Notes: generated from the letters alone by a model not told the origin. A DNA stretch of 64,000 nt from Zhongshania sp. R06B22 (GCF_040892595.1 NZ_JBFRYB010000001.1:2790001-2854000), one strand, 5' to 3'. Shown: positions 35,489-45,890, numbered from the stretch's first letter. Numbers and translations are program-made.

Positions 35489-36613
35489 CTATTTGCCGGC
35501 GATACCCAAGGCAGAAAGCGTCTCAGAAGACAATCGCCCCGTCGCCAATCCCTGTTGTTTTTGAAAGTCGTGAATGGCCACCAGAGTATATTTCCCCAAT
35601 ACCCCATCTAGCCCGCCGGTGTCGTAATCTAATTTACGCAAGGCGCGCTGAACACTGTATACAAGCTGTTTGGTGATCTCTCGCTCACACGGCACCATCC
35701 GCCACCCCAGCCGCGTATCACTGACTTTCTCTCGGTAGCTATAGTCTTTGTAGACTGGCGCAATTTGATGGCTAAGCTCTCGTTCCGGCTCTAGCACACG
35801 CTGCGCTCTAACGGTCTTATATTTTGCGGGAACACGCTCTTCAATCGTGTGTTCAGCAACATCTACCACTTTCTTGCGCAGGGTTTCATACACGCCTGGC
35901 TCCACAACTTTACGATATTTTGCCGGCTCAACCAGCACCTGCTTTTTAATTTGACGATAGCTAACTGGTATTTTTTGTTGATGAACAATTTCACCGCTCT
36001 CCTCATCAATTTTTTCTATCTCGCCCCTACCCGCTACCCAAACCCACTCTTCCGGTGACTCAATCACCTCTTCGATCACGGTTTCATAACGCGCAGGGCT
36101 CAGCAATACTTGCTGACTTCGCGGCGGCAAGACCAGTGTCCGCTCTTCCTGCCATTTGTAGGTCGCCGGCACTACCTTTAAACGCACATAGGCCTCACTG
36201 ACCAGCACCCGCTCATTAAACCATTCGAGTTTTGCCGGGATCAGCTCTCGACGCTCGCTCGCCTCTTTAATTAAGCGACGCTCAATGCGGTCTACATAGC
36301 TTGCCGGCACTAGCAACTTGGCATAGCAACGACCGGTTTCAGCGTCAGGGGGAATAGCGGGCAGCGTATCGGCGCCATCCGCACTTGGCGCCCGCGCCTT
36401 TATTTTCTCCATTTCAATTAAGGCATCGGCAAGTGCCGCCTCTAAAGACGAGATACGCTGCTCTTTAGGGCCTGGCTCTAGAGCCAGTTGACTCGCATTG
36501 GGCGGAGCAAGAACCGAACAGGCAGCCATATTAAACACTGCCGACAACACCGCAATATGCGCCCCGAGGGTGCGCCATTTAAAACCTGCATTTCCTTGTC
36601 TAGGCAAAGCCAC
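35489..36613 (-). CDS. Peptidoglycan-binding lipoprotein with PAxY repeats
   Basis: A 374-residue lipoprotein if started at the GTG at 36613, which has AAGAGG six bases upstream; the ATG at 36691 has none. The lipobox is NMAAC. A short coiled coil follows, then about seven related segments (residues ~102-294) of the pattern (V/I)PAxYxxxxxxVLVxPA, including VPATYKWQEERTLVLPP, SPARYETVIEEVIESPE and VPAKYKTVRAQRVLEPE. The C-terminal ~55 residues are a PG_binding_1 domain (VQRALRKLDYDTGGLDGVLG). Function unknown; a spacer that tethers the outer membrane to peptidoglycan is inferred. Confidence 0.75.
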   Translation of the reverse strand: MALPRQGNAGFKWRTLGAHIAVLSAVFNMAACSVLAPPNASQLALEPGPKEQRISSLEAALADALIEMEKIKARAPSADGADTLPAIPPDAETGRCYAKLLVPASYVDRIERRLIKEASERRELIPAKLEWFNERVLVSEAYVRLKVVPATYKWQEERTLVLPPRSQQVLLSPARYETVIEEVIESPEEWVWVAGRGEIEKIDEESGEIVHQQKIPVSYRQIKKQVLVEPAKYRKVVEPGVYETLRKKVVDVAEHTIEERVPAKYKTVRAQRVLEPERELSHQIAPVYKDYSYREKVSDTRLGWRMVPCEREITKQLVYSVQRALRKLDYDTGGLDGVLGKYTLVAIHDFQKQQGLATGRLSSETLSALGIAGK

Positions 36614-36946
36614 CAGAAACCTCTTAATCAAGATGTTAGATGGCAATATCTTATAACGATGACGCCAGCCAGATCGAGACCAAAGACTCATTAAAGTCTA
36701 TTATTTTCAACAACTAAGGTACACAAAAGCATTATGTGTTTTACCAACTTACTTGCGACGCCAACAATCGCTTCAAGGCAGAAAAGTGTCGCCATGTATA
36801 GCGACGATGAATGCACCAATTTGCGTCGTGAATATGCCACCATCTGCAGCGAAGACCGGTATTGATCGCGGAAATTGCTAAAGAAAATGAAGCCTCAATA
36901 TGGTTTAATAGGCGCCGCATATCCGACGACGCAGGCAAATCGCAGC
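36614..36946. other. Intergenic leader between PG-binding lipoprotein and gcvP
   Basis: No gene is supported. The 333 bases hold the divergent promoters. I looked for the glycine riboswitch that precedes many gcv genes and found none of its conserved blocks. In-frame ATGs at 36875 and 36890 exist upstream of the chosen gcvP start. Confidence 0.5.
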
Positions 36947-39823
36947 ATGACCCAAAATCTTACCGCTCTATCGCAAAATGATGACTTCCTAACACGCCAT
37001 ATTGGCCCAGATGAAAGCCAAACTGCAGCAATGCTGCATACGGTTGGCGCGAGTTCGCTCGACGATCTGATCCAGCAAACCGTACCAGCATCCATTTTAC
37101 GCGGCGAGATGCCCTTGCCCGCCCCCCAAAGCGAAACCGCAACGCTGAATCGCCTGCGCACCATCGCAGCCAAAAACCAAGTCGCTCGTTCGTTTATCGG
37201 TGCAGGCTACCACGGCACCATCACACCGCCGGTGATTCTACGCAACGTCCTAGAAAACCCCGGCTGGTATACGGCATACACGCCCTACCAGCCAGAAATT
37301 GCCCAAGGTCGGCTAGAAGTCCTCCTTAATTTCCAGCAGATGGTGATCGATTTAACGGGCCTAGAACTTGCCAACGCCTCACTACTCGATGAAGCCACTG
37401 CTGCCGCAGAGGCGATGGCGATGTGCAAGCGCTCGGCCCGCAAGAACAAAAGCAATGTCTTCTTTATAGACAATAGCTGCCACTCACAAACCGTCGCCGT
37501 TTTAAAAACCCGCGCACTTCCCTTGGGACTTGAGATTGTAGTGGGCGACGCTGAAACCGAGCTTGCCAGCACACCTTGCTTTGGGGTGCTACTGCAATAC
37601 CCGGCGACCGATGGCAGCGTCAAGGCACTCACAACGATTTCCGCCCAAGCAAAAGCCCAAGACGCTATGACCGTGGTTGCGGCAGACATCATGAGTTTAA
37701 TTTTGCTAACGCCACCGGGCGAACAAGGCGCAGATATTGTGGTCGGCAGCGCGCAGCGTTTTGGCGTACCCATGGGCTTCGGCGGCCCCCATGCTGCCTT
37801 CTTTGCCACCCGCGAAAGCTTTAAACGCTCAATACCCGGCCGCATCATTGGGGTATCAATAGATAGCCGCGGCAACCAAGCCCTGCGCATGGCAATGCAA
37901 ACCCGCGAGCAACATATCCGCCGAGAGAAGGCGACCTCAAATATTTGCACCTCGCAAGCTCTGCTCGCCATTATGGCGGTGTTCTACGCCATCTATCATG
38001 GTCCCGAGGGGTTAAAAACCATCGCATTGCGCATAAATCGCATGACCGGCATCTTCGCCGCCGGTTTAAGCCAACTGGGCTATACCACCAACACCGCTTT
38101 TTTTGACACTGTTTCCGTCAATACTGGGGATGCCAGCACCTCGATTGCAGATCGAGCAGAAGCCGCGCTATTAAATTTGCGGCGCGGCACGCAGCAGCTG
38201 GGCGTCAGCTTTGATGAAACCACCACGACTGATGACATCGAACAGCTATGGCAAATCTTTGCCGGTGATAAACCCCTGCCCTCAGTCAGCGCGCTGGATC
38301 AATCCCTAGGTAATATGCCGGGTATCCCCGCCTCGCTAGAACGCAAGAGCAGCTACCTCAGCCACCCCGTATTTCATCAGTACCGCTCAGAAACTGAAAT
38401 GCTGCGCTATATGAATCGCCTTGAGCGCAAAGACATTGCCTTAAATCACTCAATGATTGCACTGGGCTCCTGCACCATGAAGCTAAACGCGACCACCGAG
38501 ATGATTCCCATCTCCTGGCCAGAATTTAGCAACATACACCCCTTTGCGCCGCGCAGCCAAGTGACCGGCTACCTGCAATTAATTGATGAGCTTGAGCAGC
38601 AGTTAATGGCTTGCACTGGCTACGACAAATTCTCTATGCAGCCCAACGCCGGTTCGCAAGGTGAATACGCCGGTCTTCTGGCCATTAAGCGCTATCACGA
38701 AAGTCGCGGTGACGCCGCCCGCGATATCTGTTTAATCCCTAGCTCTGCACACGGCACCAATCCCGCATCGGCGGCGATGGCCGGGATGCGCGTTGTGATT
38801 GTGGGCTGCGATCAGCTTGGCAATGTAGACATTGCCGACCTCCGCCAAAAGGCCGAACGCCACGCCGACCAACTGTCGGCGCTAATGGTTACCTACCCAT
38901 CAACCCACGGTGTATTTGAAGAAGGGATTCGTGAAATCTGCGATATCACTCACCAGTATGGCGGCCAAGTCTACGTCGACGGTGCCAATATGAACGCCCT
39001 AGTAGGACTCGCGGCGCCGGGCGAATTTGGCGCCGATGTATCGCACCTTAATCTCCACAAAACATTCTGCATTCCCCACGGCGGCGGCGGCCCAGGCATG
39101 GGACCTATAGGGGTTAAAGCCCATTTAGCGCCCTTTTTGCCCAGCCACCCGGTATTCCCGGTAGAAGGTTTAGACCCACAAAATGACACCGTCTCTGGCG
39201 CCACCTACGGCAGCGCCAGCATTCTGCCAATATCGTGGGCGTATATTTCATTGATGGGCGGCACCGGCTTAAAGAAAGCCACTGAAATTGCCATCCTCAG
39301 CGCCAACTACATCGCCACACGGCTTCACGAACACTACCCGGTGCTTTATACCGGTCGCAATGGTCGGGTTGCCCACGAATGTATTATCGATTTACGGCCC
39401 CTTAAAGAAAGCACTGGCATCAGCGAAGAAGATATTGCCAAACGCTTAATGGACTATGGCTTTCACGCCCCCACCATGTCGTTTCCGGTACCGGGCACCT
39501 TGATGATTGAGCCGACCGAAAGCGAATCGAAGATGGAAATAGATCGCTTCTGTGACGCCATGATTCATATTCGCCGCGAAGTGGGCCGCGTGGAAAGCGG
39601 GCAGTTACCCGCCGACAACAACCCTTTAGTGAATGCACCCCACACCCTTGCCGACATCGTCGCAGACTGGGATCGCCCCTATTCTCGTGAAGAAGGCAGC
39701 TTCCCCGTTGCCAACTTACGCGAGGGCAAATACTGGCCAACCGTTAACCGTATTGACAATGTGTACGGTGATCGCAACCTCATTTGCTCCTGCCCACCAA
39801 TAGAAAGCTATATGGCAGACTGA
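36947..39823 (+). CDS. gcvP: Glycine dehydrogenase (decarboxylating), P protein
   Basis: A 958-residue P protein of the glycine cleavage system. It begins [21 protein letters not shown], as in relatives. The pyridoxal-phosphate lysine is in [20 protein letters not shown]. It decarboxylates glycine and hands the aminomethyl group to lipoylated H protein. The start at 36947 is taken from homology; weak AGGC precedes it and 24 extra residues are possible upstream. gcvT and gcvH are not adjacent. Confidence 0.95.
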   Translation: MTQNLTALSQNDDFLTRHIGPDESQTAAMLHTVGASSLDDLIQQTVPASILRGEMPLPAPQSETATLNRLRTIAAKNQVARSFIGAGYHGTITPPVILRNVLENPGWYTAYTPYQPEIAQGRLEVLLNFQQMVIDLTGLELANASLLDEATAAAEAMAMCKRSARKNKSNVFFIDNSCHSQTVAVLKTRALPLGLEIVVGDAETELASTPCFGVLLQYPATDGSVKALTTISAQAKAQDAMTVVAADIMSLILLTPPGEQGADIVVGSAQRFGVPMGFGGPHAAFFATRESFKRSIPGRIIGVSIDSRGNQALRMAMQTREQHIRREKATSNICTSQALLAIMAVFYAIYHGPEGLKTIALRINRMTGIFAAGLSQLGYTTNTAFFDTVSVNTGDASTSIADRAEAALLNLRRGTQQLGVSFDETTTTDDIEQLWQIFAGDKPLPSVSALDQSLGNMPGIPASLERKSSYLSHPVFHQYRSETEMLRYMNRLERKDIALNHSMIALGSCTMKLNATTEMIPISWPEFSNIHPFAPRSQVTGYLQLIDELEQQLMACTGYDKFSMQPNAGSQGEYAGLLAIKRYHESRGDAARDICLIPSSAHGTNPASAAMAGMRVVIVGCDQLGNVDIADLRQKAERHADQLSALMVTYPSTHGVFEEGIREICDITHQYGGQVYVDGANMNALVGLAAPGEFGADVSHLNLHKTFCIPHGGGGPGMGPIGVKAHLAPFLPSHPVFPVEGLDPQNDTVSGATYGSASILPISWAYISLMGGTGLKKATEIAILSANYIATRLHEHYPVLYTGRNGRVAHECIIDLRPLKESTGISEEDIAKRLMDYGFHAPTMSFPVPGTLMIEPTESESKMEIDRFCDAMIHIRREVGRVESGQLPADNNPLVNAPHTLADIVADWDRPYSREEGSFPVANLREGKYWPTVNRIDNVYGDRNLICSCPPIESYMAD

Positions 39824-39830
39824 ATAACAC

Positions 39831-39846
39831 GCCCTCAAAAGAGGGC
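39831..39846. terminator. Short hairpin after gcvP
   Basis: GCCCTC pairs with GAGGGC around an AAAA loop, eight bases past the stop. The following bases (ATATTT) make a poor T-run, so it is a weak terminator candidate. Confidence 0.6.
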
Positions 39847-40063
39847 ATATTTCCGCCAAAGCATCGATTTTTCATGCCTTTTTCTGGGGCAAAAGCGGTT
39901 TTTTATGACTACTTCACAGAAATGTTGATGTTTTTGCCTCTAACATGACAGCTTAGACGCAGATGGTATTGTTTTTACAAATAACATCCGTGAAACTACG
40001 TATAACTAAATTTCAAAATCTCCCGCAATTGTGTTTCAGCTAGTCTCTCCCGGAGGGGAATAA

Positions 40064-42796
40064 ATGAAAACGAATATCTTAGCCTTATCGTTGACACTGG
40101 CAGCGAGCTTGCTCGTAGCCTGCGGCGGCGGCGGCGATGCCCGCAGCCCCGACCGTCCAAGCCCCAAATTAGACACTAGTTCACTGCGAATAGATTTCCC
40201 GCTTGGAAATCAACTGGCAGGCACCGGCAGTAACAAGATTCCCGTCAGGATGCTCGCGCTACAAACCGATGGCGTAGAAATAAATTTAGGACCAGAATTA
40301 AATGTGACCGCAGACACCCAGTGGTCTCTTAGCGGCGCCCCCGCGAGCCTCGCGCTTGCTAGCTTGGCAGACGAAGTAAGAGACGCCGGTCAGCTTCGCA
40401 ATGTATTAGATATACTGAGCACCGTGCGGCTTGCCAGCACAGACACAGTAAAGAACCTTAACATTATTGGTCGTTACACCTTCCAAGGTGAGGAATTCCG
40501 CCGCGAAGCGCCTTTCACAATTGTTCCCCCTGTTACCAGCGGCAATAAATACATCAGCGGTCAAACGGTCATTGCGTTTAACCCGTCCAATTCAACGGCC
40601 AGCACCACTGAAAATTACCAGCTTTTGCAAAATTTACAGAATTTACCCGGTGTTACCGAAAACTCTACTGTAAATGCAACATTTTGCACCGATAACAATA
40701 GTATTTTTACGTTTGGTCCAACCCAAACTCCAGATAGCGGTGCAGTAGCACCAGCGACCATAAGCAACCCGTTTACTAGCAGCAACCAAACTCAAGTAGC
40801 TGTCACCATTCGAGCCATTGAAAAGGGTGTTACCTGCGGCGATACCGACAATGAAGTTGTAATTGCGACTAAGATTGTCAACATTATTCCGGCCACGGTC
40901 AGCAGTCTTGCAGTTTGTGCAGTAGCTAACCCAGCTACCGACGTTTGCGGCACTTCAAACAACCAGTTATTTTTTAATGAGCAATACCTGAGTGACTGCA
41001 AGGGTCTAGATAACACCACGGTTAAATTACCTGCAGCACAACGTCTACAATTAGTTGCTCAGCTTACCTATACTAATCCACAGAATCCTAATCAAACCCC
41101 ATTCACTACCTACCAGTGCTCTGGTCCAGGTGTATTGGCTTGGTCAGCTTCGCCAACAGCTATTTTCTCCGAAGGTCCAAATGAGACAGATGGCGATGCA
41201 TCCTTAATAAGCCAACAAGAATATGAAGCGCTCCCAGTGGCTAGTCGCACTAGCGTCGCCACCGGCACTTACACTAACGATATTGGCACAGTGCAAGAAA
41301 CCACCATCAGTGACTCACTAAATCTGCAGCTGGTTGATGCTGAAGTGTCAGCAGTGACTATTGTGCGAAATGATGGCGTCACGCCGCCAAACGGCACTGA
41401 CACGATCTTCTTGGACGTGTTCAATAACGGCATCGATTACACGGCTATGTGTACCTTTATCGACTTTGATTCAACAGAAACCATTGCCTGTCCAGCCGCT
41501 TTTGTAAACTGGGAAGTCGACGAGCCCACTATACTTAACGTCAACCCTGCCCAAACAAGCAATAACACGACGGTTAGCCCCGTTAAAGACACCGCGGGCA
41601 GTGGAAACGTCATTTTGAAAGCTACGTATACTGGCGGCCTGAGCAATATCAGTGCAACACGCACAATAAACGCCAATAACGATGACGTGGTGGAATTACA
41701 CCTATACCAAGCGTCAAATGCCAACTCACCCGATGATATCAGCATTGATGAGTTCTCCTGTGTCGGTCGCACTGATTTAGTGGGTACACTGGCAGATGGT
41801 GAAACCTATATTCGTGGCAACCAGCAATTCCGTGCTTTCGTATTACTCGAATCTGGCGTTAACACAATGACCCCCGAATTCTTGGCCAATCCCACGGCTG
41901 CAGAGTCGCCGCTAATCGAAGTCACCGACCGTGAAAAATTGATATTCACATCAGTACCTGGCTACTGGTCAGGCAATGCGAGCGCGGCGCCAAGCTGTGT
42001 ATCCAGCCTGCCGATTCCAGGTATAGATGCCCTGCCCGGTGCAGATCAACTTCCTGGCTTGGATCAGATTCCTGGTTTTGACCAAATTCCCGGCTTAGAT
42101 CAACTTCCCGGCTTGCCAGCAACATCAAGCACTCCTGCCGCTAGTTTCAGTGGCGAGACTAAAGGGTCACTCGAATCTCGCGGCCTGCTGCGCCTAAGCA
42201 CGGTATGTGTCCAAGCGTTTATCGACAGTGATAGTGACGGCTTCACCGAGGGTGACGTGGTTGCCGAAGAAGGCTCTACCGTTTTAGTACTGCCTGTTGT
42301 AAACGACGATCTCTTAACCTTTTCGAATGATCTTTGCGAAACACTCGAGCCAGTACTTACCTTGGGCGGCAATTTCCCCGGCCTAGAAGGTCCAGGCTTG
42401 GTACTTCCACTGGTGTATACCATTAGCACCATTGCAGACCCTATCCTCAGTGCACTGGCCACCAATGATGACGGCGGCGCACTTCCAGTCGAAGGCATTA
42501 TTCAAGCGCTGATTACAGGTAATTTCTCTGCAATTGATCCGAACTTCCCAGACAGCCCAGTGGGCGGCCTAGGCCAAGTAACCGGCGGCCTAATTGAAGG
42601 TATTGCTGCAGTACCTGGTCTTCGTCCGGTACTTGATGCACTAGATGCCTGCGTAGTCAGCCCCCTTACCTCTGGCTTGGGAACCGTGTTAGATGCACTC
42701 CTCGGCTTCAATCCTGGTGCTATTGCCGATCTAGCCAATATTAGCTTTGACGATTGTCAAAGTGTATTCGGGGAGTTCCCAATACCTGCCCCGTAG
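40064..42796 (+). CDS. Large Ig-like lipoprotein with LPGxDQ repeats, unknown function
   Basis: A 910-residue secreted protein with lipobox LLVAC at about residues 16-20, then GGGGDARS. The middle (about 50-620) is Ser/Thr/Asn-rich beta sequence typical of bacterial Ig-like folds with scattered cysteines. Residues ~651-686 are six hexapeptides of form (I/L)PGxDQ. The C-terminal ~200 residues are small, glycine-rich and helical. GGAGGGGAATAA is a strong ribosome site. The OmpA/TSP3 gene follows after a hairpin. I recognise no family; a cell-surface adhesin or scaffold is only a guess. Confidence 0.6.
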   Translation: MKTNILALSLTLAASLLVACGGGGDARSPDRPSPKLDTSSLRIDFPLGNQLAGTGSNKIPVRMLALQTDGVEINLGPELNVTADTQWSLSGAPASLALASLADEVRDAGQLRNVLDILSTVRLASTDTVKNLNIIGRYTFQGEEFRREAPFTIVPPVTSGNKYISGQTVIAFNPSNSTASTTENYQLLQNLQNLPGVTENSTVNATFCTDNNSIFTFGPTQTPDSGAVAPATISNPFTSSNQTQVAVTIRAIEKGVTCGDTDNEVVIATKIVNIIPATVSSLAVCAVANPATDVCGTSNNQLFFNEQYLSDCKGLDNTTVKLPAAQRLQLVAQLTYTNPQNPNQTPFTTYQCSGPGVLAWSASPTAIFSEGPNETDGDASLISQQEYEALPVASRTSVATGTYTNDIGTVQETTISDSLNLQLVDAEVSAVTIVRNDGVTPPNGTDTIFLDVFNNGIDYTAMCTFIDFDSTETIACPAAFVNWEVDEPTILNVNPAQTSNNTTVSPVKDTAGSGNVILKATYTGGLSNISATRTINANNDDVVELHLYQASNANSPDDISIDEFSCVGRTDLVGTLADGETYIRGNQQFRAFVLLESGVNTMTPEFLANPTAAESPLIEVTDREKLIFTSVPGYWSGNASAAPSCVSSLPIPGIDALPGADQLPGLDQIPGFDQIPGLDQLPGLPATSSTPAASFSGETKGSLESRGLLRLSTVCVQAFIDSDSDGFTEGDVVAEEGSTVLVLPVVNDDLLTFSNDLCETLEPVLTLGGNFPGLEGPGLVLPLVYTISTIADPILSALATNDDGGALPVEGIIQALITGNFSAIDPNFPDSPVGGLGQVTGGLIEGIAAVPGLRPVLDALDACVVSPLTSGLGTVLDALLGFNPGAIADLANISFDDCQSVFGEFPIPAP

Positions 42797-42808
42797 TAAA
42801 ATCTAATC

Positions 42809-42830
42809 AACGCGGCCACTAGGCCGCGTT
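42809..42830 (+). terminator. Rho-independent terminator after the Ig-like lipoprotein
   Basis: AACGCGGCC pairs with GGCCGCGTT around ACTA, followed by TTAAAA. It would end the lipoprotein transcript or attenuate readthrough into the OmpA-family gene 33 bases later. Confidence 0.8.
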
Positions 42831-42863
42831 TTAAAATGTGCTTCAATTATGGAGAATATGTTA

Positions 42864-44177
42864 ATGAGTCAAATGCGTAATATAACGCTTGCTCTGGCTG
42901 TAGGGTGCAGCACTTTTTCTGCTTTTGCAGCAGATGACGAAGAGACAGTCATTGATAGCCGCTGGCGCATACACGGCATGATTGGCTCTACAATCGCAGA
43001 TAAAAGTGACTTCGATTCAGGCAACCAAGGCAAGATCGGTATTGGTAAACCCATCAGCGCCTATGTGATGGTCGATACTCACCTTAACTACGGTGAGTTT
43101 AAAAACTCAAAAAATGATACTTACAGTCGCAGCGCAGGTGGTTTAGACTTTTTATACTTCCCACGCGGCGCGTTTATGCTCGATGCTGCCCCTGTTCAGC
43201 CCTTTATGGGTATAGGCCTGACCTACCATGAAGTGGAGTATGAAGCGCCCGGCATTACGGCGACTCAATCTGACTATGGCAGCGATGCAATCCTCGGCTT
43301 TACTTATGAACTAGATAAAGTTGCCATCCGCGGCGAAGCTCGCTACCAACTTGACTCTATCAAACGCCAAGCACCCTTATTTCCCGATAACGATACCTTT
43401 TATACCTACGCATTTTTAATAGGTATTTCAGTACCGTTTGGCGATAAACCAATGCCATACAACTATGACTCTGATGGCGACGGCGTGCCAGACCGTTTGG
43501 ATAAGTGCCCCAATACGCCTCGTGGAACCCCGGTAGATTCTACTGGTTGCCCATTGGATAGTGACGGTGACGGCATACCGAACTTCCGCGACCAATGTCC
43601 TAACACTCCTCCAGGTGCGAAAGTTAACGTCAATGGCTGCTCTATCGATGATGACCGCGACGGTGTACCTAACGACATTGATCAATGTCCAAACACTCCT
43701 TACGGCGTTCCTGTTAACGCTCAGGGCTGCGCATTGGATAGTGATGGCGACGGCGTTCCAGACAAAATAGACCAATGCCCTGGCACGCTTCCAGGCTTGA
43801 AGGTAAATTCACGCGGCTGTGTTATTTCACAAACCGTTGAGCTTACCGGTGTCCATTTTGAGTTCAATAAGTCGCGTTTGATGCTCGATTCACAAACCAT
43901 TTTGAACAAGGTAGCTGAGTCTTTAAGCAACGAACCTGACGTCAGCATTATTATTATGGGCCACACCGATTCTGTCGGCAGTGACATCTATAATCAGAGG
44001 CTGTCGCAGCAACGTGCGCAATCGGTTGTTAACTACCTGTCAGGCAAAGGCATTACGCCCTCACGTCAGCAGGCGAAAGGTTACGGCGAAAGCAAACCCG
44101 TTGCTGACAACAATACCGACGAAGGCCGTGAACGCAACCGTCGTGTTGAACTGCAGGTTATCAGCCCTAATAAATAA
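42864..44177 (+). CDS. OmpA family protein with thrombospondin type 3 repeats
   Basis: A 437-residue outer-membrane protein: signal peptide to about residue 24, an eight-strand OmpA-like barrel (~30-195), four calcium-binding TSP3 repeats (DSDGDGVPDRLDKCPNTP type, ~195-330), and an OmpA C-terminal domain (~340-435; GHTDSVG and NRRVE) that binds peptidoglycan. The ATG at 42864 has GGAG nine bases upstream; two nearer ATGs (42849, 42858) are badly spaced. It resembles OprF-like proteins of Pseudomonas relatives. A structural link from outer membrane to cell wall is expected. Confidence 0.9.
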   Translation: MSQMRNITLALAVGCSTFSAFAADDEETVIDSRWRIHGMIGSTIADKSDFDSGNQGKIGIGKPISAYVMVDTHLNYGEFKNSKNDTYSRSAGGLDFLYFPRGAFMLDAAPVQPFMGIGLTYHEVEYEAPGITATQSDYGSDAILGFTYELDKVAIRGEARYQLDSIKRQAPLFPDNDTFYTYAFLIGISVPFGDKPMPYNYDSDGDGVPDRLDKCPNTPRGTPVDSTGCPLDSDGDGIPNFRDQCPNTPPGAKVNVNGCSIDDDRDGVPNDIDQCPNTPYGVPVNAQGCALDSDGDGVPDKIDQCPGTLPGLKVNSRGCVISQTVELTGVHFEFNKSRLMLDSQTILNKVAESLSNEPDVSIIIMGHTDSVGSDIYNQRLSQQRAQSVVNYLSGKGITPSRQQAKGYGESKPVADNNTDEGRERNRRVELQVISPNK

Positions 44178-44195
44178 GGCTGCTACACTCTGAAT

Positions 44196-44222
44196 AAGGG
44201 CGGTTTTTACCGCCCTTTTTTA
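44196..44222 (+). terminator. Rho-independent terminator
   Basis: AAGGGCGGT pairs with ACCGCCCTT around TTTT, followed by TTTTATT. It lies 18 bases past the OmpA-family stop. Confidence 0.93.
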
Positions 44223-44264
44223 TTGCCTAAAATTTCACTCGGTTTTCAGTGCCGTCTCAGTTGA

Positions 44265-45359
44265 TCAATTAAAACCTGCAAACAAGTCTAACTGTTCTTC
44301 ATGAATCTCTTTAGATACTGCGTTTTCAGCTCCGTCCTCGTCCGTGGACGCAAAGCGCACACCAACCCCAATAAGGCGCAAAGGCGAGGCCATTCGCGCC
44401 CACGCTTCTTCAAGTAACAGCTCAAAAAGCTCTGCCCTTAAATCACCCTCATGACGGCGATCAATTGTGGTTTGGCGAAACTCAGCCGACTTCAACTTTA
44501 CAAAAATGCCACTGAATCGCTTATCACCAAGCCGAAGTAACCTTTTCTCAAGCTCATCAAATAAAGCGGATATCTTATTTTTTGCAGCATCGACACCGTC
44601 AATATCTTGTGCGAAGGTGGTTTCAACACTGAGCGATTTACGCTCTCGGTGCGCTTTAACCGGACGCTGATCAATCCCGCGCGCGTAGTCATATAACTGA
44701 TGGCCAAACTTACCGAACAAAGTCAGTAACTCTTCCAGAGATCGGCACCGTAAATCAGCGCAGGAAAAAATCGCGTGCTCCGCCATGCGGGCGGCCATCA
44801 CCTTACCCACACCGTGTATTTTGCTCACCGGTAGACTCAGCACAAACTCATCAACTTGAGCGGGTGTAATGACGGTCAAGCCATCGGGTTTATCCCAATC
44901 ACTCGCCACCTTGGCTAAAAACTTATTGGGCGCAACACCCGCTGAAATAGTAATACCCACCTCATCGCGCACCTGCTGACGTATTGCTTGCGCAATACGT
45001 GTTGCACTGCCTTGGAAAAGATCACAATTGCTAACATCAAGGTAAGCCTCATCGAGTGACAAGGGCTCAATATGTTCGGTGTAGCGGCTAAAAATCGCCC
45101 TTATTTGCAGCGCAACTTCACGATACTTCTCCATACTGGGAGCGAGAACGATCAGATTAGGACAGCGCCGCAATGCACTGGCAGTCGGCATTGCAGAATG
45201 AATACCGAAGGCTCGCGCTTCATAATTACACGTTGCAACAACGCCTCGGCGCTCCGCAGCCCCCCCTACCGCAACCGGATGATCTTTTAAGCTTGGGTCG
45301 TCTCTCAACTCCACCGAGGCATAAAAGCAATCACAGTCACAGTGAATAATCTTGCGCAA
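44265..45359 (-). CDS. dinB: DNA polymerase IV
   Basis: A 364-residue Y-family lesion-bypass polymerase. The catalytic acids are Asp8 (HCDCDCFYASVE) and the pair in SLDEAYLD (about residue 103). The thumb, and the little-finger domain starting about residue 235, are present. A LexA box lies 32-47 bases upstream of the start, so it is SOS-induced. HCDCD for the usual HIDMD near the N-terminus is a normal variant. Confidence 0.95.
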   Translation of the reverse strand: MRKIIHCDCDCFYASVELRDDPSLKDHPVAVGGAAERRGVVATCNYEARAFGIHSAMPTASALRRCPNLIVLAPSMEKYREVALQIRAIFSRYTEHIEPLSLDEAYLDVSNCDLFQGSATRIAQAIRQQVRDEVGITISAGVAPNKFLAKVASDWDKPDGLTVITPAQVDEFVLSLPVSKIHGVGKVMAARMAEHAIFSCADLRCRSLEELLTLFGKFGHQLYDYARGIDQRPVKAHRERKSLSVETTFAQDIDGVDAAKNKISALFDELEKRLLRLGDKRFSGIFVKLKSAEFRQTTIDRRHEGDLRAELFELLLEEAWARMASPLRLIGVGVRFASTDEDGAENAVSKEIHEEQLDLFAGFN

Positions 45360-45390
45360 GAACCACCACCCATCAGGCCTACATACACAA

Positions 45391-45406
45391 CTGTATGAAT
45401 AGCCAG
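45391..45406 (-). promoter_or_regulatory. LexA box upstream of dinB
   Basis: The plus strand reads CTGTATGAATAGCCAG, which fits CTG-N10-CAG with the CTGTAT half strong. It lies in the dinB promoter region, 32 to 47 bases before the start codon, and also 83 bases before the divergent gene at 45489, so it could control both. Confidence 0.7.
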
Positions 45407-45488
45407 CAAAATAGCAAATACCATCGCGTAAGTCACCCTTGATTGTGCGCTATACTGGCAACATTCTTGGCAAAGTGGATAGTGAAAG

Positions 45489-45890
45489 ATGGCAATTGGC
45501 AGTTGGACACCCGAAAACGAAAAGAGCGAACTCTCGATAGATCTGCAGTGGTTGCAACGCTGCGTTGTTATTAGTACGGAAGATCGACTCGAAGAATTAC
45601 CCGCGCCGTTTACGGATGACGAACAGCAACGCTACAGCGTGTTTATGCGGGTATCCCAATCCCACTGGCAAACGGCGACCGCTGACCTCAGCAATGACGA
45701 TATTATTGCCTTAATCCGTTTTTTCACTCGTGCAGAAAAACTCATCAACGGCTGGGATGCCGGCAAAGAATCACCGGCAATCTGGCTCAACAAAGTTTTA
45801 CGTAGCCGTGGCGAAAAGCTAGATCGCGACATGCTGATATGGATCCGCAACAATACCGACAATCGTTTCATTCCCAACGGCGGCTTTTAA
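45489..45890 (+). CDS. Conserved hypothetical protein, divergent from dinB
   Basis: A 133-residue soluble protein with no signal peptide or membrane segment. Conserved-looking features are WQTATADLSNDDIIALIRFFTRAE and, at the end, WIRNNTDNRFIPNGGF. I do not recognise a named domain. It shares an intergenic region with dinB that contains a LexA box, so a part in the SOS response is possible. GAAAGATG before the start gives weak but real ribosome-site support. Confidence 0.7.
   Translation: MAIGSWTPENEKSELSIDLQWLQRCVVISTEDRLEELPAPFTDDEQQRYSVFMRVSQSHWQTATADLSNDDIIALIRFFTRAEKLINGWDAGKESPAIWLNKVLRSRGEKLDRDMLIWIRNNTDNRFIPNGGF

Noticed and set aside
36692..36946. Glycine riboswitch before gcvP
   Set aside because: No conserved riboswitch core segments were seen in this region.
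43428..43775. Antisense frames over the TSP3 repeats
   Set aside because: They reflect the repeated codons of the OmpA-family gene on the opposite strand.
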